Shown here: one piece after another, positions 8,093-16,073 of the stretch
Position numbering within the stretch: position 1 is the stretch's first letter
Layout of the letters: every line of letters begins with the position of its first letter
Source of the DNA: a virus
Reading direction: 5' to 3' (one strand)
IMG/VR virus record: IMGVR_UViG_3300046535_000383
Location: 1 to 44,504 of that record
Length of the DNA: 44,504 nt
Notes under the pieces: generated by a model
The model's input: only the letters and a program-made list of their open reading frames with translations
Told to the model about the DNA's origin: nothing
Databases searched by the model: none
Program-made: the position numbers and the translations under genes

Positions 8093-8185
8093 ACGGGTGA
8101 AGCAATATTCAGTTGGGGAACTTAACCGGTCTTATTCGTCCCTTATCATGAGAGCAATCACGTCACGTTTTCTCTTGGGGGATCT

Positions 8186-8956
8186 ATGTCTTCTCGACGC
8201 TCTCGCAGTCGTCGTCGCATCGCCGGTATTAGTGCCATGGTTGCGCTCGTCCTGTTCACCGCTGGCGTTACTGCGCTGGCCTTGGGCGCTGCAAAGCCGG
8301 CACCTACGGCCGTGGTGACTGCCGCTTCCACGCCGACGCCGATCAAAAAGGAGTTTGTCCCGCATCTTTTGGTCATCGGTGACTCCTTCACCGGAGGCAG
8401 CAAGGAGGGCGGTGACGGCGCGAAGGGCTGGGCAGCGCTTGTCCAGTCCAGCTACACCAAGAGCGGTGCCAGGTTGCAGCTTGATCTGCTGGGCCGGGGC
8501 GGTGCCGGGTATGCGACCAAGGGTCAGATCAATGAGACGTTCATTGAGTCGTACAAGGCGAACCCTTTCGCCAATGAGGACGTCATGGTCGTGTTCGGCG
8601 GCCTGAATGACACTGAACGTTCCGCGGACGATGTCGGCACTGCGGCTTCATTGCTTTATGCGGAGATGCGGAAGAACTCTCCGAAGGCACCGCTGATCGT
8701 TGTCGGCCCGGCATGGCCGAACAGTGTGCCCGTCCCCAACATCTACAAGGTCCGTGACGCGATCAAGGCCGCTGCCCTGGCTGCCGGTGCAACGTTTATT
8801 GATCCGATCGAGCAGGGCTGGTTCAGTGGTGATCGTCAGGCCATGATCGGTTCGGATAAGACGCACCCGACCGATGCCGGACACAAATTCATGGCGGACC
8901 AGCTCGCCCCCGTCATCCTCGCGGAAGTCAAAAAGGCAGCAGCCGCGAACTCCTGA
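8186..8956 (+). CDS. secreted SGNH/GDSL-type hydrolase (moron)
   Basis: 256 aa. An Arg-rich N-terminus (SRRSRSRRR) and hydrophobic segment (ISAMVALVLFTAGVTALALG) form a signal peptide or anchor, followed by an Ala/Thr/Pro linker and an SGNH hydrolase domain from about residue 58. Block residues are visible: S67 in GDSF, Gly in GRGGAGY, N141 in GGLND, and D224/H227 in SDKTHPTDAGH. The family removes acyl or acetyl esters from lipids or glycans; export points to the cell envelope as substrate. It is on the + strand within the leftward tail operon, with its own GGGGGA ribosome-binding site and a strong terminator after it. It could alter the receptor during lysogeny, which is inference. Confidence 0.85.
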   Translation: MSSRRSRSRRRIAGISAMVALVLFTAGVTALALGAAKPAPTAVVTAASTPTPIKKEFVPHLLVIGDSFTGGSKEGGDGAKGWAALVQSSYTKSGARLQLDLLGRGGAGYATKGQINETFIESYKANPFANEDVMVVFGGLNDTERSADDVGTAASLLYAEMRKNSPKAPLIVVGPAWPNSVPVPNIYKVRDAIKAAALAAGATFIDPIEQGWFSGDRQAMIGSDKTHPTDAGHKFMADQLAPVILAEVKKAAAANS

Positions 8957-8965
8957 CAAAACCCA

Positions 8966-8998
8966 GGAAGCCCCCACTCACCTAGAGTGGGGGCTTCC
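8966..8998. terminator. bidirectional terminator between convergent SGNH genes
   Basis: A perfect 14-bp stem (GGAAGCCCCCACTC with GAGTGGGGGCTTCC) and a 5-base loop lie 10 bases past the SGNH moron stop and 5 bases past the tail-SGNH stop. T runs on either side are short (CTGTTT on +, GGGTTTT on -), but the stem is very stable. Confidence 0.75.
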
Positions 8999-9003
8999 GC
9001 TGT

Positions 9004-10599
9004 TTAGGCGTCCATGAGGTTCTGCGAGATGAGCCCCGCGGCGAATCGCCCAAGCTCGTCGTGGCCGGCTGCGCTCGGGTGGGTGCCGTCTGACGAGACA
9101 AGCAGGTCAGAGTTGCCGATACCGGTTGTCGCACCGACTTTACCCGTACCTGTCCACCAGCAGGGGCCCACCTGCTTCACTGCCACACCGGACGCGAAAG
9201 CGTTTGTCATGGCCTTGACGGTCAGCGTGTAGGGTCCAGTCCCGGAGACTGCGGTGACCACCTTGCGCTCCCAGTTCGTCCCGTCCTTAATGTCGATTGT
9301 CGCCCCTTGTGGGATGAAACCGGCGACGCTCAGGGAAGTGGCCGCGGCGGCGACGGAAGCCGAGAGGGTCGTGGCCGGCGCGACCGAACCAACCGGCAGT
9401 TCAAGGACATCCACGAATAGGACGGGCTGCGCGGTGGTGTTCGTCGCGGCGACGGCGGCTTTGATCGCGTCCCTGGCCTGCAAGAGCGAGTTGGGGAACG
9501 TTTCGACCCCGTTCCTCCACCAGGGAGAGAACACAATCTGCGGTACGCCCGGCAGTGCGGCTTGTACCGCCTGGTAGCAGGCGGTTGCTTCAGCCTGGAT
9601 CTGTGCTGCGGTGTAGGTGGCCTGGTCGTTGATTCCGCCCGCCCAGATGACGATCTGCGGGTTTTGTGAGGTCACGTCATTGACGAGCCGGTCCCGGAAC
9701 TTCACGCGCCCTCCCGAGCCGGGGTTCAGGTAGCCAGTTCCGCCGACACCTGACGCCCACACGTCATCCCACCCGAGGGAGAGCCCGAGTTTTTGGGACC
9801 ATGAGCCGATGGCGCTGTATGTGGACCCGGTACCTTCGGTGAAGGAGTCGCCCACGACAATGGCCCGGGGTCCACGGATGGGGACAGGGTTCACGCTGTC
9901 GGTGCCGCCTACACGGACCCCGCCAAACTTGACGTTGGAGGTTTCCAGGGTGATCCTGCGGACGGCGCGTGCGCTGAAGGTGATCGGAAGGTAATACAGG
10001 TTACCGTCGTTCGGCAGGGTAGTCGCCGCCGAGGTCACGAGTTGACCGTCTACGCGGACCCTGACCAGGCCGCCGTTGCCGGAGAGGAAAAACTCCAGCG
10101 CGGCACCGTCAAACAGAAACGACACGTTATAGGGGGCGATGGTGTTGGTTGTGGTGAGCGACGACGGTACGACCCAGTTGTTATTAGGGTAGGCGGTGCC
10201 CGCGGCGGCGAACGAACCGGCGCCCGTGTACGTGAACCGGTCCGTGAGGACCTGGGTTGCCGTGCCGGAACCGGACACGGACGGGAAGAACGCAGCCCCG
10301 CTAATTGATGATGCGGTTGCGGCTGCCCCAATGGTGGGCGGCGTCGCCATGAGGACATCGACCGTGTTCGCGGCCGGGATGGCACGGCGCGACCCGATAG
10401 GGGAGCGTGGCGCATACGTTGTCTTCAACGTTTTTTCATCCGGCGCCTGGTAGCCCAGAGAGTTCCATGCAGTGGCGCCGTCACCAATCTTGCGTTTCTT
10501 GGTGTCCGTCTCCCACGCCGGTTCCCCGAGGGCGAGGACCGGGTTTGCTGCCGTCCAGTTGGCGGCGGTGTCCCTGCGGTACTGAATCCTGTTAGCCAT
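9004..10599 (-). CDS. tail protein with fibre attachment domain and SGNH hydrolase domain
   Basis: 531 aa. Residues 4-50 (IQYRRDTAANW...GDGATAWNSLGY) are the short N-terminal domain seen in phage fibres and Mtd-type tropism proteins. A beta-rich region spans about 80-235. An SGNH hydrolase begins at 245 with S252 in GDSF, N324 in GGIND, and D504/H507 in SDGTHPSAAGH. A separate beta module (about 404-477, ending TLTVKAMTNAFASGVAV) is inserted inside the hydrolase between the N and D/H blocks. It would sit on the virion and deacylate a surface glycan or lipid during adsorption. The stop of the upstream gene is immediately adjacent. Confidence 0.85.
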   Translation of the reverse strand: MANRIQYRRDTAANWTAANPVLALGEPAWETDTKKRKIGDGATAWNSLGYQAPDEKTLKTTYAPRSPIGSRRAIPAANTVDVLMATPPTIGAAATASSISGAAFFPSVSGSGTATQVLTDRFTYTGAGSFAAAGTAYPNNNWVVPSSLTTTNTIAPYNVSFLFDGAALEFFLSGNGGLVRVRVDGQLVTSAATTLPNDGNLYYLPITFSARAVRRITLETSNVKFGGVRVGGTDSVNPVPIRGPRAIVVGDSFTEGTGSTYSAIGSWSQKLGLSLGWDDVWASGVGGTGYLNPGSGGRVKFRDRLVNDVTSQNPQIVIWAGGINDQATYTAAQIQAEATACYQAVQAALPGVPQIVFSPWWRNGVETFPNSLLQARDAIKAAVAATNTTAQPVLFVDVLELPVGSVAPATTLSASVAAAATSLSVAGFIPQGATIDIKDGTNWERKVVTAVSGTGPYTLTVKAMTNAFASGVAVKQVGPCWWTGTGKVGATTGIGNSDLLVSSDGTHPSAAGHDELGRFAAGLISQNLMDA

Positions 10600-11037
10600 T
10601 TATGCAGCGCTCCCGCCGTCGAAGTTGAATGTTCCGGTGTAAGTTGACGTTGCGCTTCCGCCGTCAAGGGTGGTTGGTGGCACGTCCGTCTTTAGGGCAT
10701 AAGTGGCAGATAGTTGAGCTGCGGTGGCGCTGCCGGGGGTGCTGATGTAGGCGGCCACGGAGGCGTCCTGCATGACGGCGTTGAGCGTCCACGCGTACGT
10801 GTGCGCCGGGTCCGTGATCACCACAGCCGAGTTCGTGGCCTGGTTGAACTGCGGGAAAACACCCTGCGAACCAGAGTTCAGGATGTTCCCCGGCAGCGCG
10901 TTCCCGAACGGGTCAGTGATAGCCAGCGGGGTCGCATAGGCCGTGTCGGTGGTCGCGTAGACCTGAAACGAGACGTTCTTGACCGGCTTGTTACCGATGG
11001 GGTCCCAAGCGACCGCCGCAGCGAATGTGAAGGTCAC
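10600..11037 (-). CDS. small minor tail protein
   Basis: 145 aa from a GTG at 11037, preceded by AAAGGGG at seven bases. An upstream in-frame ATG lies inside the tape-measure gene and is rejected. The N-terminus (FAAAVAWDPIGNKPVKNVSFQVYATTDTAYATPL) resembles the collar-like start of fibre proteins. The C-terminus is a Thr/Ser/Gly-rich beta region (GGSATSTYTGTFNFDGGSAA). It lies between the tape measure and the SGNH tail protein and may connect tail and fibre. Function is inferred from position. Confidence 0.65.
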   Translation of the reverse strand: MTFTFAAAVAWDPIGNKPVKNVSFQVYATTDTAYATPLAITDPFGNALPGNILNSGSQGVFPQFNQATNSAVVITDPAHTYAWTLNAVMQDASVAAYISTPGSATAAQLSATYALKTDVPPTTLDGGSATSTYTGTFNFDGGSAA

Positions 11038-11056
11038 GAGGGACCCCTTTCGGTTA

Positions 11057-14000
11057 TTAGAGGGTGCGCAAAGCCCAGCCCACCTCGGAGGCGATGTGCT
11101 CTCCGGTGGCGTTGGTTTGCGCGTTGATGGTGATGCTCGTGTTCGATGCGGGGGCGCCCGCCGTGGCGGGCTGGTTTTGCTGGCCCAGCGCGTACCCGAT
11201 AGCAAACCGTTTCTGCATCGTCTGCCCCAGGTTCAAACCAGCGTTCGACGCCTTCAACCAAGGCAGGTTCATCCGTGTGGACGGCTCGTTGTTGATGAAC
11301 TCCCCGGAACGGACCTTCAACGGCCGCCCATCCACCATGGCGAGGATGTTGTCCACGTTCGGTGCCGCCGGCGGCGTGCCGGGGATGACCCCGCCACCCG
11401 CGAAACCCATGATCGAGGCGACCGCGCCGCCCGTGAAACCGCCCGCCATGCCGCCCGTGTACTTGCTGCTGTAGGCGTTACCGGATGCGTACTGGTTGGC
11501 CTGCACCATGGCGTTACCCGCGGCGTGCTGGAGCGCGTCAACGGATGCTTGCGCGGCGGCGATCTGGTCGGCCCCGTACAGGTGAACCGTGACGCCCACA
11601 TCCTTCGGGATGTTGTCGATGGCGATCTTCGTGTCCGCGGCCTTCTGGCGGGCGTAGTCGTCCATCCACGTCTTGATGTCCGTGCCCGGCGGGATACCAA
11701 GCACGGAGCGGGCCAGGTCGTCGGCCTTGCCGCCAGTGATACCCATGCCGTGGGCTGAGGTCACCAGGTTGTCGTAGGTTTGCTGGAGCGCGCCCTGCAC
11801 CTTCTGCTGGGCGTCCACACCCGGCCCGGCAACAGACTTCGCCATGTCCAAACCGGAGCGCATGACAGCCTCGAACTTGTCGTTCAACGCCTGCCCCGAC
11901 TCCGAGGTCAGGTTGAAGTCAGTGCCCGTAGCGTTGAGGGCATCCGAGACGTCCACGTTCGACTTCACAAGCTGGTCCACGGCGCCCTTCGCGTCCGTGA
12001 TCGTCTTGTTGAACTTCGACGTCGCGTCGCGGCTGCTCAGCGTTGCCATGCCCGTCGACAGCATCCCGTCAAGGACCTTTTGCAAGTCGGTGGCGAGACC
12101 ATCAGCCGATACCCCGGCGTTGTCCAGTGCCGTGCCAAGGTCCTGCTGCTTCTTCTGGGCGTCCTGCGCTGCCTTCGATGAGTCCGCGGTGGCCTGTGCG
12201 GCTTTCGCCATCGCCGGCGGGATCTTACCCCCAGCCAGTTGCACGAGCGCGTCACCACTGATCGACGCCACACCCGAATCGTGAGCCAACTGGATGAGCT
12301 GGTCACGGTAGGCGGGCATCGCCTCGAGGGCTTTCTCCGCTGAGCTACCGTTGTCCTCGAAGGACTTGGCGAGGCGCTTGAACGACTCGGCGGCCTGGTC
12401 CGAGTGCCCGCTGGCGACCATCTGGGACAGGGCGGTGCCCATGTCCTTGAACCGGTCCTCCACCTTCGTAATCCCGGCCTCGCCGAGCAGTAGGGTCTTC
12501 GACAAGCCATCGAAGGACTGGGTGAACTGGTCGATCCCGTCCTTATGGGCGAGACGCTTCACAGCGTCGGCCATGTTGTTCACGTCGGCCGGGGCGTGGG
12601 AGAACAGGTTCGTGTCCCACTTGGTGAAGACCGCGTCAATGTCCTTGGTGCTGTCAGCCTGATCGGACAGGCCGCCGAGGGCGTTGCTGATCTGGTCGAT
12701 ACTGACGTCGGCCTTGGAGTTCGTCATCAGGGCGAGGCCCTCAGCGAGGGCTGCGACAGCCATGGTTGCTGCCTTGAACCTGCCCGGCCATGTGGACAGC
12801 CCGCCGACAACCTTCTCGAGTGCGGCGCCGGACTGTATAGCCCCGGCCTGTAGCTGCACCCATGAGGCGATCTGCTTGGCGACGGACGCGGCGACCGTGT
12901 ACGCCATCTTGCCCATCTCTACAGTCGTGGTGACCCCGGCAATGACCAGTTTGGTGGTGTACGCGCCGATCGCCAGCGCGACGGCCCCGCCGAGGACCCC
13001 GGCCGCGGTGAGCAGGACCGGGTTGCCTTCCTCGAAACCGTGCACGAGGTCCTTGAAGCCGGAGACGGCGCCCTTCGCAGAGGGGATGAGCTTGGTGCCG
13101 AGCTCAATGCCAAGGTTGGAAACCATCTCCTTGGTCTGGTCCATTTGGACGGACAGGGTGTCCTGCATATCGGCCCAGGTGGAGATGTCCTGCCCGGTCT
13201 TCTTGCCCGCCTCACCGATGGCGTCGATGTTGGCGATGAACTCGTGGCTGTCGTTCATCATCAGCATGGTCGCGGCACGGGCCGCGGTGACGTTGCCGAA
13301 CACGTCGCGCATGGCGGCGTTGTACGTTTCGACGGCCGGCTTACCCGACTTGAGGGAGTCATTGACGCCCTCATTGGCTTTGTAGAGCCCGGCCAACTGG
13401 AGCCCCAGGGCGCCTGCGGTGCCGCCGTAGCCCTTCACGGCCTTGGTGTACGCGCCAATGGTTTCGGAGCCGTCCAGGAGGCCGCGGGAGAGCCCCGCAA
13501 GGTCGGACGGCATCTGCCCGATAATGGTTTGCATCGCCTTGGTGGCGTTGGCGTTCTCCTTCATGGTCGACTGGAGGACCATGCCGTCCGGGCCCATGTG
13601 CTTGAGGATGGCGTCGGATACGAGTTGCAGGGAACCGGACAAGCCCCGCTCGCCGAGGTGCTGGGCGAGGTCGGTGGTGTCGATGCCCATCTGGGACATC
13701 GCTGCGGATGCGAGGTTGTTTGGGCGGACGAGGGACTGGATCAGGTTGGCGAGGTTCTGGGAGGACTGCTGCGCGGACTGCCCGTGCTGCGTCATGGTGG
13801 CGATGGCACCGCCAACCTGGTCGAAGCTGATCTTCGCGGTGGAGGCGATGGGCACGACGGCGGCCATGGAGTTGGCGAAGTCCGTCATGGTGGTCTTGGC
13901 TGCACCGGAGGCGGCGACAAGCATGTTGGTGACCCGGACGCTGGAGTCCGTGGCGTTCGCTGCCGTGTCCATCTTGTAGCCGTAGTCCAACAGGACGTCG

Positions 14001-14881
14001 GTGACAGCCTGCGCCATGATCGACAGGCCGACGTTCTCATCCTTGGCACCCTGCGCGGAAGCTTTCAGGGCGGCGAGGCCGGCCGCGCCACGGTAGCCAG
14101 CCTTCTCCATGATGTACATGCCCTCGGACATCTGCTCAGCCGAGGTGCCCGTGGCCGTGGAGATCTCCAGGATGCCTTTGCGGACGCCTTCCAGTGCGCT
14201 CATTTGCTCACCACCGGCGGTGACGAGGACCATCGTGGACTTCTCGAATTTCGCGGCCATCTCGGTGGCGCCCACGGCGATGGCGGCCCCGGCGAGCAGG
14301 GACACGGCCGTGACCTTGCCAGCGATGCCCATGACGGACTTCATGGCTGCACTGCTGCGCCCCGCTGCGACTTCCTGTGCGGCGGCGGACTTCTCGGCTG
14401 CAACGGCTTGAAGGTCTGCGGCCTTGGATTGCGCTGCGGCGGAGGCTGTTGCGGCTGCTGCGGCCTTGTCCTGCGCCTGGGCTTCCCGGGCTGCGGCCAG
14501 TTCGGCCGCGTTGGCGGCACGGGCGGCTGATGCTGCCTGCTTGTCGTAGGCGGCGGACTGTTCGGCGGTCATGGCCCCGAGGGATTCGGCCTGCATCTGC
14601 GTGACCTTGGCTTGCGCTGCGGTGGCGCGTTCTTCGGCGGCGATCCGCTTGTCTGTGGCGACGGTGGCGCCCTTCGCCGCGGTTTCGGCGGCGAGGACCT
14701 GCTGTTCTGAGGCGCGGGTCGCTTCGGCGGCGGCGGTACGGGCGGCGGCGGCTTCCTTCTGCGCGGCTTTCTCCGTCTCGCTGGCGGTGGCCTTGGCTGC
14801 GGCAACCACCTTGCCCTGCTCACTGAGGAACTGGGCAGCGTTGGCCCGGATCTCCATGACGACGGGGGGAAGGAACGACAT
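11057..14881 (-). CDS. tape measure protein
   Basis: 1274 aa, the longest gene here. Residues 1-185 are an Ala/Lys/Glu-rich helical region (AAAKATASETEKAAQKEAAAA). A TP901-type phage tail tape-measure core follows (MAAKFEKSTMVLVTAGGE, GILEISTATGTSAEQMSEGMYIMEKAGYRG, ATMTQHGQSAQQSSQNLANL), then hydrophobic segments at about 630-720 and a Gly/Ala-rich C-terminus. The tape measure sets tail length; at roughly 1.5 angstrom per residue it predicts a tail near 190 nm. It is downstream of the tail chaperones. The start follows GGAGG. Confidence 0.95.
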   Translation of the reverse strand: MSFLPPVVMEIRANAAQFLSEQGKVVAAAKATASETEKAAQKEAAAARTAAAEATRASEQQVLAAETAAKGATVATDKRIAAEERATAAQAKVTQMQAESLGAMTAEQSAAYDKQAASAARAANAAELAAAREAQAQDKAAAAATASAAAQSKAADLQAVAAEKSAAAQEVAAGRSSAAMKSVMGIAGKVTAVSLLAGAAIAVGATEMAAKFEKSTMVLVTAGGEQMSALEGVRKGILEISTATGTSAEQMSEGMYIMEKAGYRGAAGLAALKASAQGAKDENVGLSIMAQAVTDVLLDYGYKMDTAANATDSSVRVTNMLVAASGAAKTTMTDFANSMAAVVPIASTAKISFDQVGGAIATMTQHGQSAQQSSQNLANLIQSLVRPNNLASAAMSQMGIDTTDLAQHLGERGLSGSLQLVSDAILKHMGPDGMVLQSTMKENANATKAMQTIIGQMPSDLAGLSRGLLDGSETIGAYTKAVKGYGGTAGALGLQLAGLYKANEGVNDSLKSGKPAVETYNAAMRDVFGNVTAARAATMLMMNDSHEFIANIDAIGEAGKKTGQDISTWADMQDTLSVQMDQTKEMVSNLGIELGTKLIPSAKGAVSGFKDLVHGFEEGNPVLLTAAGVLGGAVALAIGAYTTKLVIAGVTTTVEMGKMAYTVAASVAKQIASWVQLQAGAIQSGAALEKVVGGLSTWPGRFKAATMAVAALAEGLALMTNSKADVSIDQISNALGGLSDQADSTKDIDAVFTKWDTNLFSHAPADVNNMADAVKRLAHKDGIDQFTQSFDGLSKTLLLGEAGITKVEDRFKDMGTALSQMVASGHSDQAAESFKRLAKSFEDNGSSAEKALEAMPAYRDQLIQLAHDSGVASISGDALVQLAGGKIPPAMAKAAQATADSSKAAQDAQKKQQDLGTALDNAGVSADGLATDLQKVLDGMLSTGMATLSSRDATSKFNKTITDAKGAVDQLVKSNVDVSDALNATGTDFNLTSESGQALNDKFEAVMRSGLDMAKSVAGPGVDAQQKVQGALQQTYDNLVTSAHGMGITGGKADDLARSVLGIPPGTDIKTWMDDYARQKAADTKIAIDNIPKDVGVTVHLYGADQIAAAQASVDALQHAAGNAMVQANQYASGNAYSSKYTGGMAGGFTGGAVASIMGFAGGGVIPGTPPAAPNVDNILAMVDGRPLKVRSGEFINNEPSTRMNLPWLKASNAGLNLGQTMQKRFAIGYALGQQNQPATAGAPASNTSITINAQTNATGEHIASEVGWALRTL

Positions 14882-14899
14882 GGTGGCCTCCGGGGCTGG

Positions 14900-15322
14900 T
14901 TAGTATGTGATGAATCGCGCCCAGTTGGCGGTGGCGATGGCGCCCATTTCTGCGCGGAGCACTTTCGCGGCTGGCCCGAAGTATGGGTAGGCACCGGTGG
15001 GGGCGAGGCCGAGTTCTACCCGGCGCCCGTACTTCATGGTTGGCCCGACTTGGGCGGAGTAGACGCCCATGGCGTAGTGGTTGAGGGAGTCGGCCATGAT
15101 GGACCGGCGCAGGTTGCCGGTGACGACGTTGGGTTTGTTCCCGCCGACATGGGGCTGGCCCTTTTTGTGGGAGCCCTCAAAGTTGTTCTGCGCGTCCCTG
15201 ATCAGCGCCATGGAGGCGACACGGACGTTTTCCCGGGCTGCGAGGTCCGCCTGTACACCGGCGCGGGTGAACGCCTTCTCCATGGCCTCCAGGCCCGTCC
15301 AGATGGCTTCGTAACCGGCCAT
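14900..15322 (-). CDS. HK97 gp10-like tail completion protein
   Basis: 140 aa. The region VVTGNLRRSIMADSL, the VGPTMKYGRRVELG stretch and the PYFGPAAKVLRAEMG end match the HK97 gp10-like pattern (TGxLRxSI, VGP, PFLxPA). The family joins head and tail or completes the tail. Here it lies between the tail chaperones and the tape measure rather than with the connectors, which is unusual. The start is 10 bases after the frameshifted chaperone stop, with AGGAC upstream. Confidence 0.7.
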   Translation of the reverse strand: MAGYEAIWTGLEAMEKAFTRAGVQADLAARENVRVASMALIRDAQNNFEGSHKKGQPHVGGNKPNVVTGNLRRSIMADSLNHYAMGVYSAQVGPTMKYGRRVELGLAPTGAYPYFGPAAKVLRAEMGAIATANWARFITY

Positions 15323-15331
15323 GGACGGGTC

Positions 15332-15580
15332 CTAACTGATCGAAGGGGTGAACTCTTCAGTGCCGAGCGGGGCGGATGGCTTCGGGGTGTGCATGTCCTC
15401 GATGCGGAGCAGCATCTCCGTCACAGCGGCGGGCGTGTCCATGTACTCGCCCCACGTGCCGCCGTACACCCGGTGCCATTGGCGGAACTTCAGGAGTTCG
15501 AGGTCTTCCGGGTGGAGGTCCGACGCTTGGCGTTCGCCCCGGATTGCGTCTTCGAGTTTCCGGGCGCGCCAGTAAAAGAC
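15332..15580 (-). CDS. tail assembly chaperone, -1 frameshift extension (GT-like)
   Basis: 82 codons in the frame one base behind the upstream chaperone, open from a -1 shift at about 15580-15586. Translation reads FYWRARKLEDAIRGE, then KFRQWHRVYGGTW and GEYMDTPAAVTEM. This is the pattern of the second tail chaperone of lambda-like phages (gpGT). It has no start codon or ribosome-binding site of its own. The fused product would be 142 + 82 = 224 aa. Gene order (major tail protein, G, GT, tape measure) supports it strongly. Confidence 0.8.
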   Translation of the reverse strand, partial: VFYWRARKLEDAIRGERQASDLHPEDLELLKFRQWHRVYGGTWGEYMDTPAAVTEMLLRIEDMHTPKPSAPLGTEEFTPSIS

Positions 15581-16005
15581 CCCTTGTCCTCCAGGGTTTC
15601 CTCGCTGATCTCGAAGCCGTCGGCAACTTCGGGGTTGCCCTGCTTCTGCACCTCAGCGTTGAGGACGTCCGTGATGTGGGAAGGGACGTCGAGGAGGTCC
15701 TCCCACGTGGCGGGGAGGGGAATGTTCAGGGACCATGACTTGAGCCAACCCCACGTGGTCGCGTACTGGAGCTGCTCCAGGGTTTCGGCTTCGTACTGGG
15801 TAAGCCGGACGTCAGGCCCGTTCAGGGACGGATTCTCTTCAACCTCGCCGGCCGGGTTGGTGACGGTGCGGGCGGATGCGATCTTGGCGAGCAGGTCATC
15901 CGCACGGTACAGGAGCGCCTTCGCGGGGATACGGCGGCGGGGGGTGAGCTCGTCGCGGTCGAACAGTTCGGCGGTGCCGCCGGGGATTTCAATGGTGCGG
16001 GACAT
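15490..16005 (-). CDS. tail assembly chaperone (G-like)
   Basis: 171 aa. The protein is acidic and helical in its first 140 residues (LTPRRRIPAKALLYRADDLLAKI, YEAETLEQLQYATTWGWLKSW) and ends with a Ser/Thr/Arg tail after the shift site (K141-G142). It binds the tape measure during tail assembly and is not in the virion in known relatives. It is directly downstream of the major tail protein and starts after GGAG. Confidence 0.8.
   Translation of the reverse strand: MSRTIEIPGGTAELFDRDELTPRRRIPAKALLYRADDLLAKIASARTVTNPAGEVEENPSLNGPDVRLTQYEAETLEQLQYATTWGWLKSWSLNIPLPATWEDLLDVPSHITDVLNAEVQKQGNPEVADGFEISEETLEDKGSFTGAPGNSKTQSGANAKRRTSTRKTSNS
15574..15586 (-). promoter_or_regulatory. programmed -1 frameshift site
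   Basis: On the - strand the sequence is CAAGGGGTCTTTT. In the chaperone frame it is read AAG GGG TCT TTT, and the extension is in the -1 frame (GTC TTT). GGG can slip back onto GGG and TTT onto TTT, but there is no textbook heptamer. The shift is required by the open downstream frame. Confidence 0.65.
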
Positions 16006-16073
16006 GGGGTTACTCCGTGGGATAGTGTGCCGGGCACCCGGTGAAGGGCGCCCGGCAACGGTTTAGTGCAGGG

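Noticed and set aside
13040-14530. Long + strand frame (496 codons) opposite the tape measure
   Set aside because: It mirrors the codon pattern of the tape-measure gene, has no family features and overlaps it completely; an antisense shadow in high-GC DNA.
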